Made by a program: the position numbers and the translations under genes
Notes under the pieces: model-generated
Seen by the model: only the letters and a program-made list of their open reading frames with translations
Databases searched by the model: none
Told to the model about the DNA's origin: nothing
NCBI RefSeq assembly: GCF_000219535.2
Contig: NZ_CP007806.1
Location: 1,176,501 to 1,240,500 of the forward strand
DNA length: 64,000 bases
Source of the DNA: Brevibacillus laterosporus LMG 15441
GTDB taxonomy: Bacteria > Bacillota > Bacilli > Brevibacillales > Brevibacillaceae
Direction: 5' to 3'
Shown here: positions 15,320 through 25,102 of the stretch, in pieces
Layout: each line of letters starts with the position of its first letter
Position numbering within the stretch: the first letter of the stretch is position 1

Positions 15320-16740
15320 GTTCAACGGTAATTGCTTATCACAATCTTCAGGTTTCCCCTTATCAATTAGTCAATCTGCAAGAACTAGTCATGATCAAAA
15401 CCATCAACGAGCATGCCAAAGTTACCTTAACAGGTATTGTGCCAGAGGAGCTAAAGGATAGCTACGTGGAAATGACGCAGGCTGATACGCCGATAACGAT
15501 CAGCCAGATTGACGAAAAGGGCGGAAGTACGCCTATTTTTAACGGACTCGTACTGCATATTGAAATCAAAGCAGTGCGGGGCATCTATTATATGCAAGTC
15601 GAAGCGGTCTCGCATTCCTACAAGCTGGATATAAAACGTAAAAAACGTTCCTTTCAGAATAAAAATATGACTTACTCTGCTCTGATCAAGCAGATTGCTG
15701 CCGACTACCCTGGACTTGACGTGATGGACAGTGTATCTAAAGGCGGTAAGCTCGGAGAATTTACCATGCAATATGACGAGACGGATTGGCAATTCCTCAA
15801 GCGAATGGCTTCTCGATTTAACGCAGGTCTTGCTCCCGCTTCGATTTTTGATAAGCCTAAGTTTTATTTCGGAATGCCAGAGGGTGGTTCGAAGGGAAAA
15901 TTGGAGGATTTTCACTATAGTGTTAAAAAACGCATGTCTGCTTTCCGTCATTCCTCAGAGAATCATATCCCAGGTATTGAGGAGAATGATTTTATCTATT
16001 ATGAAGTGGAATCGGACAGAGTGCTGGAGGTAGGACATGGGGTACAGTTCCTAGGCAAAACGCTGTTTGTTGCCCAAGCCTATACCGAGATGAAAAAGGG
16101 ATTATTAAAGCATGTTTACACGCTTTGCACCAAAAAAGGAATGAGCCAAAACAAGCTGTTTAACACGAAAATCGTCGGTGCCTCTGTGCAAGGAAAGGTC
16201 ATTGAGGTTGCCAAGGACACGGTGAAGGTGCACCTCTCGATCGACGAAAGCCAGAATAAAGGCGAAGCGCATTGGTTCCCCTATTCCTCCGTTTATACCG
16301 CAGAAGGAAACAGTGGCTGGTATTGTATGCCAGAGCTTCATGACCATGTACGCGTCTATTTTCCCAGCAATAAAGAAAGCGATGGGGTCGCTAGCAGCTC
16401 TGTTCGTCAGGATGCGGGAGAGGCACAGCATAATAAGCTAGGCAATCCGGATATTAAATATTTCCGTACACCTAATGGCAAGGAGCTCATGATGAGCCCT
16501 AGCGAAATCGTAATCACTGCTAAGGACGGTGAGATTTTTATCAAGTTAAATGATCAGGATGGTATTCAGATCATGAGTAAGAAAAAAATCAAGATCATCT
16601 CTCAGGAAGACATCATGATGGACTCCGAGAAAAAGGTGATTATCTCGGCTAAGGAAGAGATCAACATAACCTGCAAGGAAAGCAATATCAAGATGGATGG
16701 CAATACCATGATCATGGGTAATGAGACTAAGACAAACTAG
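15316..16740 (+). CDS. VgrG-like spike protein (474 aa)
   Basis: GTG 15316 overlaps the previous stop and follows AGGAGGAGAGG. The N-terminal 330 residues match the VgrG/phage gpD texture: a receptor-like beta domain (LQELVMIKTINEHAKVTLTG), RGIYYMQVEAVSHS, NMTYSALIKQIAADYPG and the hallmark TDWQFLKRMASRFNAGL. An OB-fold-like segment follows (GKVIEVAKDTVKVHLSID, WFPYSSVY, VRVYFP). The C-terminus is a beta-helical needle with short repeats (GIQIMSKKKIKIISQ, KVIISAKEEINITCKES). No effector domain is attached. It is closely related in sequence to the N-terminal third of the VgrG-Rhs fusion at 19041, so the locus encodes two spike versions. It would be capped by the DUF4280 PAAR-like protein. Confidence 0.88.
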   Translation: MSSTVIAYHNLQVSPYQLVNLQELVMIKTINEHAKVTLTGIVPEELKDSYVEMTQADTPITISQIDEKGGSTPIFNGLVLHIEIKAVRGIYYMQVEAVSHSYKLDIKRKKRSFQNKNMTYSALIKQIAADYPGLDVMDSVSKGGKLGEFTMQYDETDWQFLKRMASRFNAGLAPASIFDKPKFYFGMPEGGSKGKLEDFHYSVKKRMSAFRHSSENHIPGIEENDFIYYEVESDRVLEVGHGVQFLGKTLFVAQAYTEMKKGLLKHVYTLCTKKGMSQNKLFNTKIVGASVQGKVIEVAKDTVKVHLSIDESQNKGEAHWFPYSSVYTAEGNSGWYCMPELHDHVRVYFPSNKESDGVASSSVRQDAGEAQHNKLGNPDIKYFRTPNGKELMMSPSEIVITAKDGEIFIKLNDQDGIQIMSKKKIKIISQEDIMMDSEKKVIISAKEEINITCKESNIKMDGNTMIMGNETKTN

Positions 16741-16779
16741 TGGCCCTAGCTTTTATGAAATGAAAAGAGGAGGGGGAGA

Positions 16780-18054
16780 ATGGACAGGACAGAAGCGATG
16801 CCGCATTTTATGACCCATGTAGTAAAGCCTGCACGAGTGCTAGCATTGATGCGTCTAGAGAAGGATTTTCAGACACATAAAAATACATTAGCTACAAACT
16901 GGACAAACGATTTTCAACGGATTTGCAACCAGTTAGGCCGCGAGCAGATTCGAAAAAACAAACCGTTACTTGGGCATCTTACCTTTTCGTTGTTGCGAAC
17001 TGAATTGGCAGTAGGGCGGGCGATTTATGTAGTGGAGGCGACCGATAGCTCCTGGTTTTTCGATCGGAATCCTTGCCAAACAGAATATGATGCTAGCTGG
17101 GCATTACGGTATTTAAACCAAATGAAGGACGAGATCGACAGCGGTAGAAAGGCATATATGGGCGCTATTACGCTTCCTGATGTGGAGCAAATAGTCTTAA
17201 GAGAAGCGGTTCATTTTCATCAGTACGTCATTCAATTGGCTAGATATGCCTTGCCTACAGCGATTCAATCTCCGGAATTTGCAGCGTTATCCACAGAGGA
17301 TGTTGTTGAAATACGCGTTGGAGAATATATGGATGTTAGCGAGGTCGTGTATAAAATAGATCGGCGAGTACGGGATGCCCAATCGGTCAGGGAGTGGATC
17401 GATGAAGGCAGTGAACAAGAATATGCCTATGAGGTTTTCGACCGGTTGGATTTGTCTAGGGGAGAATATTCCGAGCTGGATTTTCGCTATTCACGTTTTG
17501 AGCATAGTGATCTATCCGACGCTCGGTTGAATGGTTGTGTACTCCTAGGCACAAGGTGGAATCATTCGCGACTAGTCAGGGCAGATTTCTCTTACAGCCT
17601 GCTATTTGGAGCTAATTTTGACCATAGCGATCTGTCGGGGGCAGACTTTGGAGGAATCCAAGCTTCTAAAGGATTGCTGGAGCCAGATAGTTGGGAAATG
17701 CCAGGCTTTTGGGAAATTTCCTTTGCTGAATCCAACTTGTCAAAGGCTAGCTTCATCGATGCCCAATTAGCAGAAGCTCAATTTCGTAAAGCGAATCTTG
17801 CGGGCGTGAATTTTGCTGGAGCCGATTTGACGAACGCCAACTTCACAGATGCTCATTTACGTGAAGCGGTGTTTGTTGGGGCTAGCATAGCATCTGCTGA
17901 TTTTACTGGAGCAGATATAGATGGGGCCTCCTTTTCGGTAAAAGATCGAGACAAGCTCAACTTAGATGAGCGACAACAAGCCGCTGTTTTATGGATAGAG
18001 GCAGAGAGGGAGGAGGCATATCTACATGAGCTATTTTATCCTGTCTCAAGATAA
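16780..18054 (+). CDS. Pentapeptide-repeat protein with unrecognised N-terminal domain (424 aa)
   Basis: Residues 1-220 are a mixed helical domain I do not recognise (LMRLEKDFQTHKNTLATNW, HFHQYVIQLARYALPTAIQ). Residues about 230-400 are a right-handed pentapeptide beta-helix with repeats of the A(D/N)LxxAxF type, for example SDARLNG, VRADFSYSLLFGANFDHS, AGVNFAGADLTNANFTDA. The helix is interrupted near residues 300-320 by a Trp-rich loop. AGGAGGGGG precedes ATG 16780. The stop lies 28 nt inside the next gene. Pentapeptide proteins occur as type VI cargo or adaptors and in other roles; here the position between VgrG and the PAAR-like gene suggests a spike-loading adaptor or cargo, which is inferred. 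Confidence 0.82.
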   Translation: MDRTEAMPHFMTHVVKPARVLALMRLEKDFQTHKNTLATNWTNDFQRICNQLGREQIRKNKPLLGHLTFSLLRTELAVGRAIYVVEATDSSWFFDRNPCQTEYDASWALRYLNQMKDEIDSGRKAYMGAITLPDVEQIVLREAVHFHQYVIQLARYALPTAIQSPEFAALSTEDVVEIRVGEYMDVSEVVYKIDRRVRDAQSVREWIDEGSEQEYAYEVFDRLDLSRGEYSELDFRYSRFEHSDLSDARLNGCVLLGTRWNHSRLVRADFSYSLLFGANFDHSDLSGADFGGIQASKGLLEPDSWEMPGFWEISFAESNLSKASFIDAQLAEAQFRKANLAGVNFAGADLTNANFTDAHLREAVFVGASIASADFTGADIDGASFSVKDRDKLNLDERQQAAVLWIEAEREEAYLHELFYPVSR

Positions 18055-18571
18055 TCGCCTACTAGACGCTGTGGAGCCTACGGGACTTACCGAGCTGATA
18101 ACCAAAGAGATGCGAACCGAGGAGAAGATGCATCTTTTAGATGAATTGGTCTTACAGGTTCCCATTCAGCGAAGAGAGCATGTCACTTACGTAGACTTTA
18201 TTCAACGTCCTATTCCGTTGCTATCTGATCACCTAAAACAGCTAGTGGTCAAATATGTGCCCAAAATGCTGTGCAAGGCTGTTGTACTCGCAGATCGGGA
18301 GCAGATGAGGCAGGATTTATACTGGGTGTTTGTGCCCCCACGTGTCAACTGCTTATCAGATAGGGCTGAGTTTAATCAGGACAATACAATAAAACGCCTC
18401 ATAGTAGATCAGAACAAGATTGGCAGACGAACATTTTTTCAGATAGATGGGATTCGTGAAGAACATCTTGTAGTGAATGTAGGGCTGGCGGAAAGTATTC
18501 TGCGCCGGGATTTTACAGGTATCCAGCTTCAAAAAGTTGAGCTGGAGGCTCATAGGGAGGATGAGATGTAA
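18026..18571 (+). CDS. Unknown protein (181 aa), weakly Imm11/DUF1629-like
   Basis: ATG 18026 lies within the end of the pentapeptide gene behind GGGAGGAGG, showing translational coupling. The protein is soluble with alternating strands and helices: MSYFILSQDNRLLDAVEP, LVVKYVPKMLCKAVVLAD, DLYWVFVPPRVNCLSD and VNVGLAESILRRDFTGIQL. This layout recalls the Imm11/MXAN_0049 group often found near DUF4280 genes, but I cannot confirm it. It is followed without gap by the DUF4280 gene. It may be an accessory or immunity-like protein working with the pentapeptide protein. Confidence 0.65.
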   Translation: MSYFILSQDNRLLDAVEPTGLTELITKEMRTEEKMHLLDELVLQVPIQRREHVTYVDFIQRPIPLLSDHLKQLVVKYVPKMLCKAVVLADREQMRQDLYWVFVPPRVNCLSDRAEFNQDNTIKRLIVDQNKIGRRTFFQIDGIREEHLVVNVGLAESILRRDFTGIQLQKVELEAHREDEM

Positions 18572-18997
18572 ATGGCCATAGAAGACGTGGAAATAGAAGG
18601 TGGAGAAGGAGCCAAGAAAAGCTATGTGGTAGCAGGAGCCATCCTTACCTGCACATTTGGCACTCAAAAAAGTCGCTTGAAAACTCCCCTAAGCCACGGG
18701 GTATTTATTAAAGACAAGGCGCAAATGAACATTAATGATTTTATGCCAAATGTAAACATTATGCCCTTTGGCAGATGCGGTAATCTAGCCAATCCAGAGG
18801 TAGCAGCTGCGACGGAAGCAAATGGCGGTTATTTAAAGCGTATGCCATGCATGCCGATCGTAACGATGCCGTGGATTGGGGGCAAGGAGGACAAGCTGAT
18901 CGAAGGTGCGCCCGTTCTACTCAACGATTGTACCAACATGTGTCTACATTGTGGCGGGCAAATAAACATCATCGATGACGGACAGGAATTGGACTAA
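18572..18997 (+). CDS. DUF4280 PAAR-like spike-tip protein (141 aa)
   Basis: The sequence fits the DUF4280 (PAAR-like) family. It has KSYVVAGAILTCTFGTQKS at the start, GRCGNLANPEV in the middle, KRMPCMPIVTMPWIGGKED, and a C-terminal Cys cluster NDCTNMCLHCGGQINI. PAAR-type proteins form the sharp conical tip on a VgrG trimer and often bind a metal through Cys/His residues. The start follows GGGAGG and is 1 nt after the previous stop. No toxin domain is attached. It is placed directly before the VgrG-Rhs effector, and overlaps a longer, less likely start of that gene. Confidence 0.88.
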   Translation: MAIEDVEIEGGEGAKKSYVVAGAILTCTFGTQKSRLKTPLSHGVFIKDKAQMNINDFMPNVNIMPFGRCGNLANPEVAAATEANGGYLKRMPCMPIVTMPWIGGKEDKLIEGAPVLLNDCTNMCLHCGGQINIIDDGQELD

Positions 18998-19040
18998 ATC
19001 TAGAAGAGACCATACCACCCATCGGGAGGGGGGATTGTGT

Positions 19041-22000
19041 GTGAAAACGACAGCTAAAGTAGCGGGATATGGAAATATTCAAGTAGTATCTCCCTACGAT
19101 ATACAAACGCTGCAGGATTTACAGCTAGTCAAAGAAGCAAACGACCACGCCAAGCTATATCTGACCGGAATCATTCCGGAAGAGAAGAAGGATAGCTACA
19201 TCGCCATGGCCACAAGTAGCGATATCATCGAGGTCAACGAGGTAGAGGATGGACGAGTGGTCAGGAATCTATTTACAGGACTCGTAGAAAATATCGGAGT
19301 TCGAGCTGTTCGTGGCATCTACTATATCGAGCTAGAGGGCATCTCGCTGACGAGCCAGCTCGATATAAAAGAGAAGACCAGATCCTTTCAAGATAAAAAC
19401 ATGACGTACACAGCTCTACTAGATTTCATTTTAAAGGATTATCCAGGATCAGACTATCTCGATTACGCTACAAACAATGCTACATTAGAAGGCTTTACGC
19501 TGCAATATAAGGAGACAGATTGGGCGTTCATTAAGCGAATGGCGTCTCGTTTTGGTGCGGTTTTATTACCAGAAACAAGCTCTAAAACGCCGAAGTTCTC
19601 ACTTGGAGTGCCAGATGGAAAATTAGGACAGCTACAAGACTATCAATACGGTGTAGCAAGATCACTAGACAGGTACACGGAAGCCACCACGGGACATGGT
19701 AGCAAGCTAGACGAGACAGCGTTCACTCACTATACGGCAGAAAGCGGACAGTATTTTGCATTAGGGGATAAGGTGTTATTTCAGGAGAAGGAGCTGACCG
19801 TAGCGGCATCTATAGCGCGCTTTATCGAAGGCGGCTTGCTCTATACCTATACCCTTTGCCAAGAGGAAGGCGTTTTGCAGAATCTGATTCGAAATGAACA
19901 GCTAACAGGTGTCTCACTCGAAGGAAGGATTATTGAGATTCGCAGAGATACCGTCAAGGTGCATCTCGATATCGATCAAACCCAAGACAAGGGCAAGGCC
20001 TGGTGGTTTCCGTATTCCTCCGTCTATTCAACAGAAGGAGCTGACGGCTTTCACTGCATGCCGCAGGAGGGAGACGCTATCCAGGTTTATTTCGCAACCA
20101 GCCAGGAGGATGGAGCGGTAGCGATGAGCTCTGTTCGCAAAACAGGGCAGGATTCTCCGAAGATGGGCGATCCAAGCGTGAAGTATTGGGGGACCAACTT
20201 TGGCAAGGAGATGAAGCTAGGCGGCTCTGATTTTGTGCTCACTGCCAAGGACACGAAAGAAGGCAAGATGTTTATTAAGCTGGATGTAGAAGACGGCATC
20301 GAGATTCACAGCGATAAGGTGATTATGTTTTCCGCGGAAAAGGATTTGGAGATTGAGACAGATACCAAATTCGAGATTAAAGCGCAGGAAGCCATTTATC
20401 TGCTGTGTAAGGAAAGCAGTATTGTGCTGGATGGAGAGACGGATATTCAGGGAACGGTGCTACAGGTAGATGGCTTAATTAAATCGCCTGTCTCAGTGGC
20501 TGACCTAGAACCGGAACCAGAGCCTGAGGACCCAGCACCGCCACCACCGCCACCGGAGGAAGAAAAGGGCTTCTGGGGAAGCTTACTGGATGGTGTGCAG
20601 TTAGCACTTGATGTGGTGGGGATGATTCCGGTAGTTGGAATCGTTGCCGATGTTGCTAATGCGGGCATCTCGGTAGCTCGCGGAGATTATGCAGGAGCGG
20701 CTCTTTCGTTAGCGGCATGCGTTCCTTTTGCTGGAGCTGCCGCGACCGGTGCTAAGCTCGGAATGAAAGCCGCGAAGGCGTTAAAAATGGGAAAAACAGT
20801 AGCCAAGGTAGCCGATAAAGTGGCCGATGTAGCCAAAGTAACGACAAAGATAGCAGATGCAGTAGTTGGAAAAGTATACACCGCCTCGCGTAAGCTAAAG
20901 AGCACTGTCAATCAACTGGAAGCGGTTCAGAAAATCAAAAGCAGTATGAAGCTCAAGGCAATTGCAAACAGTCGGGTTGGCAAGGTTGGAAAGGCAATTT
21001 CAAAAGAAGTCGCAACAGAAGCAGGATACCAAGTACTAGAAGAAGTGGCGGGCAGTGAGATTGCCACTGTTGCGGGCTTAATGGGTGGAAAAAGGAACCG
21101 ACACAAAGGTAAGAAAAAGCAATCGAAGAAAGAACGCAAAAAAGCCGCTCAAAAGGCAAAAAATGCAGAAAAGGCCAAACAAAAGAATCCGAAAAAAGCA
21201 AATGAAAAAAGCTGTGTAGACGATCCGATCCATGCCGGCTCTGGCTCGCAATTTATTATTCATCCTACTCTGAAGCTGTACGGGGCTGAGACATGGGTAT
21301 TCGAGCTACACTACAATTCAATGCTTCTTCAGCAGGGCGTACTTGGTAAAGCCTGGACGCATAATTATGAAATGCATGCCGACATGGAGCTTATAGACCA
21401 AGGTGAGATTACCATCTGGTGGAACACAGGCAGAAGAAATGTGTTTAAGCAGACGGGAGCAGAGAATCTAGTATTCCGTTCAGCAGATGTCGACATGATG
21501 TTTTATGAGCTTCGTCAGTTCGAGAATGGTTTTGAGCTGTTCAACCGAAATACGCGAGAAACCTACTACTTTAAACGCAATGGACAAGTAAGTAAACAAA
21601 CGAATGCCTTGGGACAAGCGTTAACCTTTGTTCATGATTCCTCAAATCGCCTTGTTAAAATGACAGACGCTATTACTGGTCGATCTCTATCCTTAACATA
21701 TGGACAAGAAGGGCTATTATACAGTGTCTACGATGCTTCACGCAGTGTGCAATTTGATTACAATGAATCGCGTCGCCTCAGTCAATTCGTCGATCCGAAT
21801 GGAACCATCAGCGAGTTAACGTATACCGAGCAAGGACAGATCGAGTCGCTTACTGTGGATGGAATTTTGCAATATCGCAACACCTATGACTATGAGGGGC
21901 GAGTTATTGCGCAGACCAATGCCTTAGGACTAGCCTCTACGTTCACCTATGACACAGAAAGCATACCTGGGTCAACGATTACAACTTTCACAGATCGTCT

Positions 22001-25000
22001 GGGTGCAACGGAGGTCATGATTCACGACGAACGGATGCTACTAGTCGAAAAACAAGAAAGAGACGGCAGTCGCTTTACGTATGAATATAATGACCGAGGC
22101 CAAATGATTGCCGAAACAGTAGGAAATGAGACGACTACTTATGAGTACGATCCACGCGGCAATCTGATTCAGGTAGTCGATCCACTAGGGAATCCAACCA
22201 GCTATGTATACAGCGAGGATGATTTGCTACTGTCCGAAACCAATGCAGAGGGTGGCATCACAAGCTACACGTATGATGAGCGTGGACGTCTGGTAAGGAT
22301 TGCTCGTCCTGACGAAAGTCGCTCAGAGATTGGCTTCAACGAGCACGGACAACGCGTAAGCTATACGGATTTGAATGGTGTGACAAGCCGTTATCAATAC
22401 GATGACAAAGGCTTACTCACCGCAGTTTGTGACGGAGAAGGCCGTGTTATACAGGTAGGCTACGACGAGGTTGGTCGTATTGCTTCGTTCCAAGATGGAC
22501 GGGGTGGAAAAGTACGACGCACCTATGATGCTAACGATAACATCGTACAAGTAATCGACCCGCTCGGACGCAAGTATTCCTTTGCCTATGATGCCTTTGA
22601 TCAACGAATAGAAGAAACGATGCCTTCAGGAGCAACCACCCGCTATCGCTATCATGTGCTAGGACCAATGGAAAGCGTAACGGACCCGCTAGGACAGACA
22701 ACCACCTATCAGTATGATGCTGAGGGCCAATTGATTACTGTCATCCAGCCAAATGAAGCAGAAATTCACTATGAGCGGGATCAAATGGGGCGCATTATTT
22801 CTATTACAGATCCATTAGGCCGAACCGAGAAAGCCTCCTATGATGAAAATGGACGACTCATTCAAATCTGGGATGCACTGGGGAATAAGGTACAGGACGT
22901 CAGCTATGATGCAGGAGGCAATCTCGTTTCCGCTACAGATGCCTTAGGTCATACAACGCTGTACGGCTTTAATAAAATATACCAATGCACGAAAAAGACA
23001 AATGCCCTCGGACAAACCACAACCTACGCCTATGATGCTGTTGCTCGTCTAACCGAGGTTATGGAAAGCGATGCCGCGATCTATCGTCAGCAATATGACA
23101 AGGAAGGTCGTCTCATCAGCTATACCGATGCCAATGAAAACGAAACGACGCTTCAATACGATCAAAGTGGGCTAGTGGTGGTGGAACAAAACGCCAGCGG
23201 GGAAGCTACTCATTTTGCCTACGATGAACGAGGCTGGATGCACAAGCGTACCAATGCTAAAGGACAGGAAACCAACTATCGCTACGATGCCGCAGGTCAG
23301 CTTATCGAGCAAAAGGATGAGGTTAGCACCGTTCGTAGAGAATACGATACAGACGGCAATCTCGTTACGATACAGGAAGAAGGAGCAGGCGCGAAGCATC
23401 GGGAGTATGACCTGTTAGGACGTGTCACTGCTTGTACAGATAGCTACGGAAATACCATCCGATACCGTTATGATGAAAATAGCCAGCTAACGCATCTTAT
23501 CTATCCAGATGGAAAGGTTGTGCAGTATACCTACGATGTAGCCGGACAGCTCACGGAGGTAAAAGACTGGGCAGGACGTCGTACAACCTACACCTACGAC
23601 GAAAATGGGCGATTAATCAAGACCGTTCGACCAAATGGAACTATCGAGCAACGTAGCTATGACATCGCTGGACAAATGGTGCGTCTGTGGGATCAGAACC
23701 GCCAAGGCGTCATGCTCCAGAAATATCGCTACGTGTACAATGAGCTAGGCCAGATTGTACAGGAAGAGGAAAAGCAGTACACCTATGACGCTTTAAAACG
23801 ACTGGTAAGCGGTGAATGGCCCGGCGGTCGCGTCTGGTACAGCTACGATAAAGGTGGAAACGTCACAGGAATCGGGACGGTAGAGGCCGTATCCAAGAAG
23901 GCTATGGGGTATGGAAAGGACAACCGACTTTCCCATGTAAATGAACAGCCAGTAGAGATGGATGCAGACGGCAATCTACTCACATGGACAGAGAATGAGC
24001 AAACCCATACCTATACATATGATGCCCGCAATCGCTTAGTGCGTACAGGTCAAGCACACTACACCTATGATGCCGAGTTTGTACGTACCTCGATGACGTG
24101 GAAGGGAAAGACGACACGCTATGTAGTCGATCAAGAGGAAGTATTTAGCCGTGTTCTGATGGAGCTAGGGGAAGATGGCAGTCCGAAAGCTTATTATGTG
24201 TATGGGCAGGGCTTGATCGGTCGAGAGGATGCGCAAGGGAATTATCTGTCCTATCATATGGATATGCGCGGTAGCACCACAATGCTGAGTGATTGGAGCG
24301 GACGCATCACCGACCGCTATAGCTATGGCGTGTATGGCGAATTAGAACAACACGATGGTACAACCTCCCAACCGTTTTGTTATAATGGTAGAGACGGTGT
24401 CATGACCGACCCGAATGGCTTGTATTACATGAGGGCGAGATACTATCACCCCGGACTGAAGCGGTTCCTGAACCGAGATATTTTACCCGGGGACGTGACT
24501 GAAGGGCAGACCTTTAACCGATTTGCCTATGTGAATGGCGATCCAGTAGGGTTTATTGATCCGCTGGGGTTGGCAGGGCTTGGGACTGGGCAGTGTAAGA
24601 AGGGCAAGGCTGAGGGGACGGGTAAACCCGAACCTAATCCAAATTCAAAAGCTAGTGCACAAGTCTTAAATCTAAAAAATGTAGATGATGCTGCAAAACA
24701 GTATGCCTCTAGTTTGAGAGATGGTATCCTTAATGGAACAATTAGGAAGACAACTGGTGGAAAGATTGACGCAAAAGTTTTGAGCGTTGCAGTAGATAAA
24801 AAGACAGGCGAGATGTTTTATGGAATAAGTGGATCAAAAAATAACCCGACTAGATTAAATGAAACACATACAGATTTACAAAAGATTATTGATCGTAAAG
24901 GGGTTTCTGAAACGAACTATCCATTAGATAACTGCGGAGAGTTCAATGCCATTAACCACGCTCTATTCAATGGAAACAAAATTACTGATCTGAATATGTA

Positions 25001-25088
25001 TACGATCAACATTAAATCTGGTGAATTTAAAGAAATGTGTTTGAACTGTGATTCGATGTACAGTAAATTAGTTACGGTTATTAAATAA
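19041..25088 (+). CDS. VgrG-Rhs fusion effector with C-terminal deaminase-like toxin (2015 aa)
   Basis: GTG 19041 sits 7 nt after GGGAGGGGGG (19024-19033) and is preferred over ATG 18975. Residues 1-480 are a VgrG-like spike (TDWAFIKRMASRFGAVLLP). A Pro-rich linker (about 489-508) leads to a hydrophobic, glycine-rich region (about 510-590, MIPVVGIVADVANAG) and a Lys-rich stretch. The Rhs shell starts near 724 (DPIHAGSGSQF), continues through many YD repeats, and ends at DPLGL near 1837. The last 178 residues are AT-richer and form a deaminase-fold toxin candidate with CGE at 1965-1967 and CLNC at 2000-2003. That resembles the YwqJ-like toxin deaminases. A SUKH-type gene follows. Delivery through the upstream apparatus is inferred. 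Confidence 0.9.
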   Translation: MKTTAKVAGYGNIQVVSPYDIQTLQDLQLVKEANDHAKLYLTGIIPEEKKDSYIAMATSSDIIEVNEVEDGRVVRNLFTGLVENIGVRAVRGIYYIELEGISLTSQLDIKEKTRSFQDKNMTYTALLDFILKDYPGSDYLDYATNNATLEGFTLQYKETDWAFIKRMASRFGAVLLPETSSKTPKFSLGVPDGKLGQLQDYQYGVARSLDRYTEATTGHGSKLDETAFTHYTAESGQYFALGDKVLFQEKELTVAASIARFIEGGLLYTYTLCQEEGVLQNLIRNEQLTGVSLEGRIIEIRRDTVKVHLDIDQTQDKGKAWWFPYSSVYSTEGADGFHCMPQEGDAIQVYFATSQEDGAVAMSSVRKTGQDSPKMGDPSVKYWGTNFGKEMKLGGSDFVLTAKDTKEGKMFIKLDVEDGIEIHSDKVIMFSAEKDLEIETDTKFEIKAQEAIYLLCKESSIVLDGETDIQGTVLQVDGLIKSPVSVADLEPEPEPEDPAPPPPPPEEEKGFWGSLLDGVQLALDVVGMIPVVGIVADVANAGISVARGDYAGAALSLAACVPFAGAAATGAKLGMKAAKALKMGKTVAKVADKVADVAKVTTKIADAVVGKVYTASRKLKSTVNQLEAVQKIKSSMKLKAIANSRVGKVGKAISKEVATEAGYQVLEEVAGSEIATVAGLMGGKRNRHKGKKKQSKKERKKAAQKAKNAEKAKQKNPKKANEKSCVDDPIHAGSGSQFIIHPTLKLYGAETWVFELHYNSMLLQQGVLGKAWTHNYEMHADMELIDQGEITIWWNTGRRNVFKQTGAENLVFRSADVDMMFYELRQFENGFELFNRNTRETYYFKRNGQVSKQTNALGQALTFVHDSSNRLVKMTDAITGRSLSLTYGQEGLLYSVYDASRSVQFDYNESRRLSQFVDPNGTISELTYTEQGQIESLTVDGILQYRNTYDYEGRVIAQTNALGLASTFTYDTESIPGSTITTFTDRLGATEVMIHDERMLLVEKQERDGSRFTYEYNDRGQMIAETVGNETTTYEYDPRGNLIQVVDPLGNPTSYVYSEDDLLLSETNAEGGITSYTYDERGRLVRIARPDESRSEIGFNEHGQRVSYTDLNGVTSRYQYDDKGLLTAVCDGEGRVIQVGYDEVGRIASFQDGRGGKVRRTYDANDNIVQVIDPLGRKYSFAYDAFDQRIEETMPSGATTRYRYHVLGPMESVTDPLGQTTTYQYDAEGQLITVIQPNEAEIHYERDQMGRIISITDPLGRTEKASYDENGRLIQIWDALGNKVQDVSYDAGGNLVSATDALGHTTLYGFNKIYQCTKKTNALGQTTTYAYDAVARLTEVMESDAAIYRQQYDKEGRLISYTDANENETTLQYDQSGLVVVEQNASGEATHFAYDERGWMHKRTNAKGQETNYRYDAAGQLIEQKDEVSTVRREYDTDGNLVTIQEEGAGAKHREYDLLGRVTACTDSYGNTIRYRYDENSQLTHLIYPDGKVVQYTYDVAGQLTEVKDWAGRRTTYTYDENGRLIKTVRPNGTIEQRSYDIAGQMVRLWDQNRQGVMLQKYRYVYNELGQIVQEEEKQYTYDALKRLVSGEWPGGRVWYSYDKGGNVTGIGTVEAVSKKAMGYGKDNRLSHVNEQPVEMDADGNLLTWTENEQTHTYTYDARNRLVRTGQAHYTYDAEFVRTSMTWKGKTTRYVVDQEEVFSRVLMELGEDGSPKAYYVYGQGLIGREDAQGNYLSYHMDMRGSTTMLSDWSGRITDRYSYGVYGELEQHDGTTSQPFCYNGRDGVMTDPNGLYYMRARYYHPGLKRFLNRDILPGDVTEGQTFNRFAYVNGDPVGFIDPLGLAGLGTGQCKKGKAEGTGKPEPNPNSKASAQVLNLKNVDDAAKQYASSLRDGILNGTIRKTTGGKIDAKVLSVAVDKKTGEMFYGISGSKNNPTRLNETHTDLQKIIDRKGVSETNYPLDNCGEFNAINHALFNGNKITDLNMYTINIKSGEFKEMCLNCDSMYSKLVTVIK

Positions 25089-25102
25089 CAAGGAGCGGAA
25101 TC

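Noticed and set aside
20927-21263. Minus-strand Phe/Leu-rich ORFs inside the Rhs gene
   Set aside because: They mirror the Lys/Ala-rich codons of the Rhs gene and have no ribosome site or family match.
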